NCBI GenBank assembly: GCA_903842235.1 | Contig: CAIMLG010000279.1 | Coordinates: 1-49,223 of the forward strand | From: an uncultured Verrucomicrobia subdivision 3 bacterium | GTDB taxonomy: Bacteria; Verrucomicrobiota; Verrucomicrobiia; Limisphaerales; UBA11358 | Direction of reading: 5' to 3' | DNA length: 49,223 nucleotides | Shown here: piece after piece, positions 43,787 through 49,223 of the stretch | Position numbering within the stretch: position 1 is the stretch's first letter | How the letters are laid out: every line of letters starts with the position of its first letter | Made by a program: the position numbers and the translations under genes | Notes under the pieces: generated by a model | Told to the model about the DNA's origin: nothing | Database searches by the model: none | Seen by the model: only the letters and a program-made list of their open reading frames with translations

Positions 43787-44214
43787 AAATTGATGTGCTA
43801 CTAGAGTGGCGTCAGACCAAAAAGGTGACAGCGCCCCGACATTCCGGTCCCGGTTTTGATCCCTACTTACTTTGATGGCCCATGGAACACCAATTTTGAA
43901 AACTCCACAACACCCTCAAATTAGGGTGGTGACCGGGATCAGGAAGCAAGGTTCAACTCATCTCTCCAAATATTCCCGCGCCTTGTTCCGGTAGCCAATC
44001 TGCTGCGATTGAAAACAACCCCGATCGCCAGCGTTCATCCAATCGGTTGTCGACTGCCCGAACTCGAAAACCATGGTTTCATCCCCATTTGGCAATGGGC
44101 CGGCGGGGGGTGTGGCCATTTCATGCCACATGACGCCGGAGGCATTCCAGCGTAGTTTAAACCAAAACCGCAAAGCCCTAAGCAATGCGCCATTGGCAAA
44201 CCCATTAACGATTA
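43787..44214. promoter_or_regulatory. Divergent intergenic region, sulfatase / pseudopilin
   Basis: About 428 bp. The only clear element is the 24-bp site at 44111-44134. A minus-strand frame at 43958-44275 has no recognisable family and overlaps the pilin start, so it was not called. Confidence 0.4.
44111..44134 (+). promoter_or_regulatory. Shared 24-bp palindromic element, copy B (upstream of pseudopilin)
   Basis: TGTGGC (44111-44116), an 8-base spacer, GCCACA (44125-44130) and TGAC (44131-44134). All 24 bases match copy A. It ends 80 bp before the ATG at 44215 and is oriented toward the gene. Confidence 0.75.
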
Positions 44215-45084
44215 ATGAAAACCAAAACAAACCAGTCACTTCCGAAGAATTTGGCGCAAAAGGTGGCGCGAGCATTCACGCTCATTGAGCTGCTCGTGGT
44301 CATTGCCATCATTGCCATTCTGGCGGCCATGCTGTTGCCGGCGTTGGCCAAGGCCAAATCCAAGGCCAAACAGGCCGCTTGCGTCAGCAACATGCGCCAA
44401 GTTGGCATCGCACTGGTCATGTATGTTGGAGACTTCAATCAGTATCCCCAGTGTCTGGATATGACAAAAGGAATGTATGTCTGGCAACCCCGGCTGTTGA
44501 GTTTTATGGGGAAAAACCGGGGCGCATTTTTTTGTCCCGCCGCCAAACCGGAGAGTGCTTGGGATATTCTAGTAAACAATACGCTTGCCGGCCCCTCGGG
44601 GAATCTTACGAAAGGCGAGGATAATTTATTCGATAACTTCGCCGTATTGACCGGCTCACGCTTTTCGATTGGCTACAATGACTGGGGGCTCGGCGGCGTG
44701 GGTGGGCCGGCTTTGGGTCTGGGAGGTGATGTGGGCAGCCCGGCGATCAAAGATTCACAAATTCGTCGGCCCTCAGAGATGCTTGCATTGGGGGATGTCC
44801 GGTCAGATGCGGACCCCACTGGTATTAAATTTAATGCCAACATTGATCCCAAGGTCAGCACTTTGGAGGGAACGCAGCACACGCAAGCCCCCTGCAACCG
44901 CCATAACTATCGCACCGATCTGCTCTGTGCCGACGGGCATGTGGAAAGTCCCATTCGCAATAGCGTGATTGACCCGGCCGCCAGCAGCCTCTGGCGCGCC
45001 CGCTGGAACAATGATAACGACCCCCACACGGAAGTGACGTGGACGGTTTCTTGGCTGCCCGGGAACGGCCCCTTGGAGCAGTAA
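44215..45084 (+). CDS. Pseudopilin-like protein with prepilin-type N-terminal methylation motif
   Basis: A 289-residue protein. A basic leader of about 20 residues ends at ARA, then [28 protein letters not shown] forms the type IV pilin helix (key part [17 protein letters not shown] with Glu at position 5). The C-terminal body carries the [15 protein letters not shown].....CP and GHVESPIRN pattern, with the (H)[14 protein letters not shown] motif of the DUF1559/H-X9-DG pseudopilin families abundant in Planctomycetota and Verrucomicrobiota. It is presumably cleaved by prepilin peptidase and assembled or exported by a type II-like system. The 24-bp element precedes it and a terminator follows at 45125. 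Confidence 0.92.
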   Translation: MKTKTNQSLPKNLAQKVARAFTLIELLVVIAIIAILAAMLLPALAKAKSKAKQAACVSNMRQVGIALVMYVGDFNQYPQCLDMTKGMYVWQPRLLSFMGKNRGAFFCPAAKPESAWDILVNNTLAGPSGNLTKGEDNLFDNFAVLTGSRFSIGYNDWGLGGVGGPALGLGGDVGSPAIKDSQIRRPSEMLALGDVRSDADPTGIKFNANIDPKVSTLEGTQHTQAPCNRHNYRTDLLCADGHVESPIRNSVIDPAASSLWRARWNNDNDPHTEVTWTVSWLPGNGPLEQ

Positions 45085-45124
45085 TCATTTGTGACGGTTT
45101 GACCCGGGAAAACGATCCTCTTTC

Positions 45125-45153
45125 AGGCGGTGCTTCCGGGCACTGCCTTTATT
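45125..45153 (+). terminator. Rho-independent terminator of the pseudopilin gene
   Basis: A 9-bp stem (AGGCGGTGC at 45125-45133, GCACTGCCT at 45140-45148, one G-U pair) with a TTCCGG loop is followed by TTATT. It lies 41 bp past the stop at 45084. Confidence 0.8.
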
Positions 45154-45261
45154 CTGGCCACCGCAAAATGATCGTCATTCGGCCGTCAGATTTTACCAGT
45201 GGAACACCGAAAATATAATTGCGAAATCAATCCCAACAGCCGATGGTTACGAGACCAAACC

Positions 45262-45819
45262 ATGAAAACCCTTAAAACATTCATCATCTTGCTGGGCGCC
45301 CTCTGGAGTTCAATCCTGGCCTATGCCGCTGATCCAGCGGTGAGCGTAAAGCTGGCGCATGCCCCGGAAGCATCCACCTATCAATTGCGTAATCAACAAT
45401 TTGGGGACTTGCTCCGACCGCAAGACGCCAATAGCGCCGACGGCACCCTGATCGTGCTTTACCCGGCGCAACCGTGGAAATGCATGACGTGGCGCCTGCA
45501 ACCGGCCGGCGGAGCGACCTTCCAAGTGCAGAATCTTTTTACCGCCAAAACCTTCGCCCCAGACCGCTTGGCGGAAACGCGCCAATCCGCCGTGGTGCAA
45601 GTGCCATTTAAATCGGGCACCGGCGACGTTCCGGCTTGGTCATTCACCCAATTGAAAGACGGCAGCTACAAAATCATCGAGCCCCAGTCCGGCCAAGCCC
45701 TGACGGCGGTCAAGGGCGAAAAAGATTCACAAATCAGAGTCGTGATGGCCGCATGGCAAGAACTAAACTCCCAAAAATGGGAGCTTCAGAAGATGGATCC
45801 CAAGCAGTTGACGATGTAA
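45262..45819 (+). CDS. Small exported ricin-type beta-trefoil lectin-like protein
   Basis: A 185-residue protein with a signal peptide (MKTLKTFIILLGALWSSIL, ending AYA-A). The body has two or three trefoil-like strands: YQLRNQQFGDLLRP..., PWKCMTWRLQP and SYKIIEPQSGQALTAVKG.....QIRVVMAAW....SQKWELQK. This matches the QxW pattern of RICIN-type carbohydrate-binding folds. It probably binds a glycan (inference). The ATG at 45262 was chosen over the upstream frame to 45199 because it opens the signal peptide. It lies between the pseudopilin and the decayed sialidase remnant. Confidence 0.75.
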   Translation: MKTLKTFIILLGALWSSILAYAADPAVSVKLAHAPEASTYQLRNQQFGDLLRPQDANSADGTLIVLYPAQPWKCMTWRLQPAGGATFQVQNLFTAKTFAPDRLAETRQSAVVQVPFKSGTGDVPAWSFTQLKDGSYKIIEPQSGQALTAVKGEKDSQIRVVMAAWQELNSQKWELQKMDPKQLTM

Positions 45820-45867
45820 CCGGGACAGACATGAGCAGCCCCCGGAAGATTTCACCGCTCAAATGGT

Positions 45868-46071
45868 TTGTTGACCTCCTGTGCGCACACCTTGTCCCGC
45901 AGCCGGGATGGGGGCCAGACCTGGCAGGCGGTTGAACCCCCGCCGTGGAAAATTGGTCCGGGAAAAGTCTTTACCTGGCCGGCCCTTTACCAAATCGAGA
46001 CGAACCAAACCGCGGCGATGATCACACGGCAGGGCGTCCAAATTCGGTTCGGCGAATACCTGCCAGATTGA
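45868..46071 (+). pseudogene. Decayed C-terminus of a BNR/sialidase-type protein
   Basis: The frame has no ATG. Its only start is TTG, and it contains a full Asp-box (SRDGGQTW), then GKVFTWPALYQIETN, RQGVQIRFGEY and a stop. Asp-boxes repeat in sialidases and BNR propellers, normally several per protein; only one is left here. About 48 bp separate it from the lectin-like gene stop, and it ends 12 bp before the 24-bp element of the next gene. Most likely a gene remnant. Confidence 0.5.
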
Positions 46072-46083
46072 AAATTAATCTTG

Positions 46084-46107
46084 TGTGGCCACTTCATGCC
46101 ACGTGAC
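46084..46107 (+). promoter_or_regulatory. Shared 24-bp palindromic element, copy C (upstream of GH2-GH127 fusion)
   Basis: TGTGGC (46084-46089), spacer CACTTCAT, GCCACG and TGAC. Only two bases differ from copies A and B. It ends 32 bp before the ATG at 46140, closer than the other copies, so it could overlap the promoter or the mRNA 5' end. Confidence 0.75.
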
Positions 46108-46139
46108 GTTCTTGATGGTTGGCGGTACCTTGATTGATA

Positions 46140-49100
46140 ATGCAACCGCCCTTTTCGTCCCTCCTCAAAACCGCATTTTTTGCGGCTACGATTCTTTCCG
46201 CCCGCCCGGCAAATGCCTGGCAAATGCAGACCGCCGCACTGATGAGCGACTGGGCCCAGCAGGTGGATACCAACGCGCCGCTGCCGGAATATCCCCGGCC
46301 ACAGATGGTGCGCACCAACTGGATGAATTTGAATGGCATCTGGCAGTTCCAAGGCGGCGCGACCAACGACCCGGTGCCGGTGGGGCAGAAGCTGGCGAGC
46401 GAAATCCTGGTGCCCTTCCCGATGGAGTCGGCGCTGTCCGGCGTGAAGCAGCATTACAATTTTTCGTGGTATCGCCGGACCTTCACAGTGCCGGCCAACT
46501 GGAGCGGGCAAACCCTGCTCCTGCACCTGGAAGCGGTGGATTGGGAATCGGAAGTGTTTCTCAACGGCACCAGCCTGGGCATTCATCGCGGGGGGTATGA
46601 TGAGGCGACTTACGACATCACCGCCAATGTGACTGGCAGCGGCCCGCAGGAATTGATTGTGCGCGTTTACGACCCCACGGGGGCCGCAGGCCAACCGCGC
46701 GGCAAACAGACATTGAATCCCGGCGGCATCATGTATACGGCCACCAGCGGCATCTGGCAGCCCGTCTGGCTGGAACCGGTGCCGGCGGCCAACCGCATCG
46801 GGAGCATCAAATTAGTGCCGGATATTGACAATGCCCGCTTGGCGGTTTCAGCAAATGTGCTCGGTTCGAGCAGCGGCATCACGGTGACGGCCATTGCGCG
46901 CGTGGGAACGAATGAAGTCGGCCGCATTTCCGGCGCGCCGGGCGCACTGCTACAGTTACCAGTGCCCAGCCCGAACCTCTGGAGCCCGACCAATCCATTT
47001 CTCTATGATTTGGACGTGATTCTTTCCAACGGCGTGGCCCAGGCCGATGCCGTCGTCAGCTATTTTGGCATGCGCAAAATCAGCGTCGGCACGACCGGTG
47101 GGTTCAAGAAAATCTTGCTGAACAATCAATTCGTGTTTGAGTTCGGCCCGCTGGATCAGGGATTCTGGCCGGACGGCATTTACACCGCGCCCACGGATCT
47201 GGCGCTCAAGAGCGACATTGAGCAGGAAAAAGCGCTCGGCTGGAACATGGTGCGCAAGCATATCAAGGTGGAGCGGCAACGCTGGTATTATTGGGCAGAT
47301 AAACTGGGCATTCTGGTCTGGCAGGACATGCCCAGCGTGAATTCCTACGACGCGCCCTCCCCGACGCCGACGATCCTGACCAACCAATTTCAGACCGAAC
47401 TAACCCGACTGGTAACCAACCACTGGAATAGCCCGGCCATCATCATGTGGGTGATTTTCAACGAAGGCCAGGGCCAGCACGACACCGCCCAACTGGTATC
47501 CCTGGTGAAGACGCTGGATCCGTCCCGCCTCGTCAATCAAGCCAGCGGGGGCGATAACAGCGCCGATGTGGGCGACGTCACGGACATTCACGCCTATCCT
47601 GACCCGGGTTACCCGACCAGCGCCACCAAGGCGGCGGTGTGCGGTGAATTTGGCGGCGTTGGACTGGGCATTACCAACCACACCTGGGCACCGGGTTGGG
47701 GCTATGTGGCGGCCGCCGATGGTAATGATCTGGCCGCCAAATTTGAGGTGTTTTCCGATGAACTGTCCGATTTCGTGCAAAATCACGGATTAAGTGCCGC
47801 CGTTTATACCGAGATCACCGACGTGGAGATTGAACTCAACGGCATGTTGACCTACGACCGCAAGGTGCTCAAACCCGACTTGCGGCGGATGCAGGCGGCC
47901 ATGCTCCGGCCATTGGCACAATACAGCTATAGCACCGTCATCCCGTCGTCGCAGATCACGGCGCAGACTTGGAAATACACCACCGCATCGCCGGCGGCGG
48001 ACTGGAATACGACCAATTACAACGACACCGCCTGGAGCAGCGGCGCGGGAGGCTTTGGCACCAGCGGCACGCCCGGGGCCGTGCTCCGCACCACTTGGAA
48101 CACGGCAGACATCTGGCTGCGGCGCACCTTTAACCCCGGCGCCCTCACGGCGCAACAAGTCAGCAATCTGGTCGCTTACGTGCATCATGACGAAGGCGTG
48201 GAGATTTACATCAACGGTGTCCTCGCCTGCTCAGCCACCGGCTACACCTCCAGTTACATGGACATCGCCCTCACCGATGCCGGGCGGGCCGCCATCCTGC
48301 TCAATGCCGCCAATACGCTGGCGGTGCATTGCCATCAAACCACCGGCGGCCAATACATCGATGTCGGGCTGGATATCAAAACGGTGCTGGCCGCCGCGCC
48401 CCTGCCGCGCCCGCTCCCGTCGTGGCTGGAGAACGGCTCCGGTTTGGGCGGAGAATATTTCAACAACACCGGCCTGACGAATCGGGTGCTCCAGCGCACG
48501 GACGCGAGCATCAATTTCAACTGGGGCACCAACGCCCCGGCGCCCGGGATTAACAGCGACAATTTCTCGATTCGTTGGACCGGCCAGCTCCAGCCGCGCT
48601 ATACCGAGGGTTACACGTTTCACCTGACCGCCGATGACGGCTGCCGGCTGTGGGTCAACAACCAGTTGTTAATTGATAAGTGGCGGCCGGATTCTGGCAC
48701 GGAAATGACCGGCAGCCTGGATTTGATCGGCGGCCAGAAATATGACCTCCGGGTGGAATACTACGAGGCCACCGTTGCCGCCGCCGCCAAGCTGGAATGG
48801 CATAGTGCCAGCCAGGCGCGCGAAGTGGTGCCCACCGGCGTGCTCTTCGCGGGCACCAACGCCCCCAGCGTCCCCTCGCCCACCAACCTGCCGCCCACGG
48901 CGGTGGCGACCAACTTGGCTCCGCTGCTCGCCACCCCATTTGCCGCCCTGCCGCTCGGCAGCGTTCGCCCCCAAGGCTGGCTGCTCACGCAATGCCAGTT
49001 GCAACGCGACGGTCTGACCGGTAATGCGGAGACGATTTATGCCGCCGATCTCGGGGCCAACAGCGGCTGGCTGGGCGGGACGGGCGACAACTGGGAGAAA

Positions 49101-49223
49101 AGCCCGTATTATTTCAAGGGTCTCATTCCGCTGGCCTACACCTTGAATGACGACGGCCTCAAGACCAAAGCCCAAAAATGGATGGACTGGCTGCTCACTC
49201 ACCAAGGTTCGGATGGTTATCTC
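46140..49223 (+). CDS. Exported GH2 - PA14 - GH127 multidomain glycoside hydrolase (3' end outside window)
   Basis: An uninterrupted 1028-codon frame to the window edge. Signal peptide about 1-25 (LLKTAFFAATILSARPANA). Residues about 35-600 form a GH2 beta-galactosidase/glucuronidase unit: jelly-roll HYNFSWYRRTFTVP, GGYDEATYDIT, TIM-barrel entry LGWNMVRKHIKVE, acid/base Glu 442 in MWVIFNEGQG, and a likely nucleophile Glu 503 in VCGEFGG. Residues about 610-755 are a lectin-like beta domain (SSGAGGFGTSGTPG, DIWLRRTF, HHDEGVEIYING). About 767-887 is a PA14 domain (GGEYFNNTG, YTFHLTADDGCRLWVN). From about 939 the start of a GH127/DUF1680 beta-L-arabinofuranosidase domain appears (LGSVRPQGWLLTQCQLQRDG, WLGGTGDNWEKSPYYFKGL; key parts only). 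Two catalytic modules in one chain imply stepwise trimming of a galactose/arabinose-rich glycan (inference). The ATG at 46140 has no clear Shine-Dalgarno. Confidence 0.9.
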   Translation, partial: MQPPFSSLLKTAFFAATILSARPANAWQMQTAALMSDWAQQVDTNAPLPEYPRPQMVRTNWMNLNGIWQFQGGATNDPVPVGQKLASEILVPFPMESALSGVKQHYNFSWYRRTFTVPANWSGQTLLLHLEAVDWESEVFLNGTSLGIHRGGYDEATYDITANVTGSGPQELIVRVYDPTGAAGQPRGKQTLNPGGIMYTATSGIWQPVWLEPVPAANRIGSIKLVPDIDNARLAVSANVLGSSSGITVTAIARVGTNEVGRISGAPGALLQLPVPSPNLWSPTNPFLYDLDVILSNGVAQADAVVSYFGMRKISVGTTGGFKKILLNNQFVFEFGPLDQGFWPDGIYTAPTDLALKSDIEQEKALGWNMVRKHIKVERQRWYYWADKLGILVWQDMPSVNSYDAPSPTPTILTNQFQTELTRLVTNHWNSPAIIMWVIFNEGQGQHDTAQLVSLVKTLDPSRLVNQASGGDNSADVGDVTDIHAYPDPGYPTSATKAAVCGEFGGVGLGITNHTWAPGWGYVAAADGNDLAAKFEVFSDELSDFVQNHGLSAAVYTEITDVEIELNGMLTYDRKVLKPDLRRMQAAMLRPLAQYSYSTVIPSSQITAQTWKYTTASPAADWNTTNYNDTAWSSGAGGFGTSGTPGAVLRTTWNTADIWLRRTFNPGALTAQQVSNLVAYVHHDEGVEIYINGVLACSATGYTSSYMDIALTDAGRAAILLNAANTLAVHCHQTTGGQYIDVGLDIKTVLAAAPLPRPLPSWLENGSGLGGEYFNNTGLTNRVLQRTDASINFNWGTNAPAPGINSDNFSIRWTGQLQPRYTEGYTFHLTADDGCRLWVNNQLLIDKWRPDSGTEMTGSLDLIGGQKYDLRVEYYEATVAAAAKLEWHSASQAREVVPTGVLFAGTNAPSVPSPTNLPPTAVATNLAPLLATPFAALPLGSVRPQGWLLTQCQLQRDGLTGNAETIYAADLGANSGWLGGTGDNWEKSPYYFKGLIPLAYTLNDDGLKTKAQKWMDWLLTHQGSDGYL

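Noticed and set aside
44111..44134. The 24-bp element read as a sigma-54 promoter (TGGC ... GC)
   Set aside because: The distance between the GG and GC elements is one base short of the strict sigma-54 spacing, and the palindromic arms are better explained by a dimeric regulator site.
43958..44275. Minus-strand 105-codon frame between sulfatase and pseudopilin
   Set aside because: It overlaps the pilin start and the conserved 24-bp element, and its residues match no family I know.
1..49223. CRISPR arrays, tRNA or rRNA genes, prophage or integrase genes
   Set aside because: I saw no regularly spaced repeats with unique spacers, no tRNA-like cloverleaf and no recognisable recombinase in any frame.

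Overview
The window looks like chromosome of a Verrucomicrobiota bacterium, probably of the Limisphaerales/Pedosphaera-like group (inference). The evidence is the gene mix: a giant beta-strand-repeat surface protein, a pseudopilin-fold secreted protein, Tat-exported and Sec-exported sulfatases, SUMF1-domain proteins, secreted proteins with a W...FFRL-type C-terminal tail, a LuxC/LuxE pair without luciferase, high GC, few Shine-Dalgarno sites, and many short dispersed intergenic repeats. I see no rRNA, tRNA, CRISPR array, integrase or transposase.

Layout. 1-9 kb: a partial gene end, a 1849-residue exported beta-repeat protein, then a minus-strand pair made of a nine-heme c / cytochrome b561 fusion resembling CbcL and an NrfJ-like OB-fold protein. 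9.4-14.2 kb: a tightly coupled operon (YbgC thioesterase, iorA, iorB, paaK, ACT-domain protein, PaaI-like thioesterase) for oxidation of aryl-pyruvates to aryl-acetyl-CoA. 14.4-20.8 kb: an AlgE-like outer-membrane porin and housekeeping or small genes (YhbY, TM2 protein, MnmC-type methyltransferase, class V aminotransferase, HpnA-like reductase). 21-26 kb: a sulfatase with an exported SUMF1-domain protein upstream. 26-30 kb: exported Mn-type superoxide dismutase, QueD, LuxC and LuxE homologues.

30.4-41.7 kb is the most striking part. A six-gene minus-strand operon encodes a tetraheme cytochrome, an NHL propeller lipoprotein, a 17-heme lipoprotein cytochrome built of 46-residue diheme modules, a large outer-membrane beta-barrel, a second NHL propeller and a 12-heme cytochrome. 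A nine-heme c554-like cytochrome with two PKD domains is transcribed divergently from it. This has the architecture of a porin-cytochrome conduit for electron transfer across the outer membrane. The CbcL-like quinol oxidase at 7-9 kb is a plausible inner-membrane entry point.

42-49 kb is a polysaccharide-degradation neighbourhood. It holds a Tat sulfatase, a decayed GH27 alpha-galactosidase tail, a pseudopilin-like protein, a ricin-type lectin-like protein, a decayed BNR/sialidase tail and a very large GH2-PA14-GH127 fusion that runs off the window. A 24-bp near-identical element with TGTGGC/GCCACR arms occurs upstream of three exported-protein genes (5951-5974, 44111-44134, 46084-46107) and is probably a shared regulatory site.
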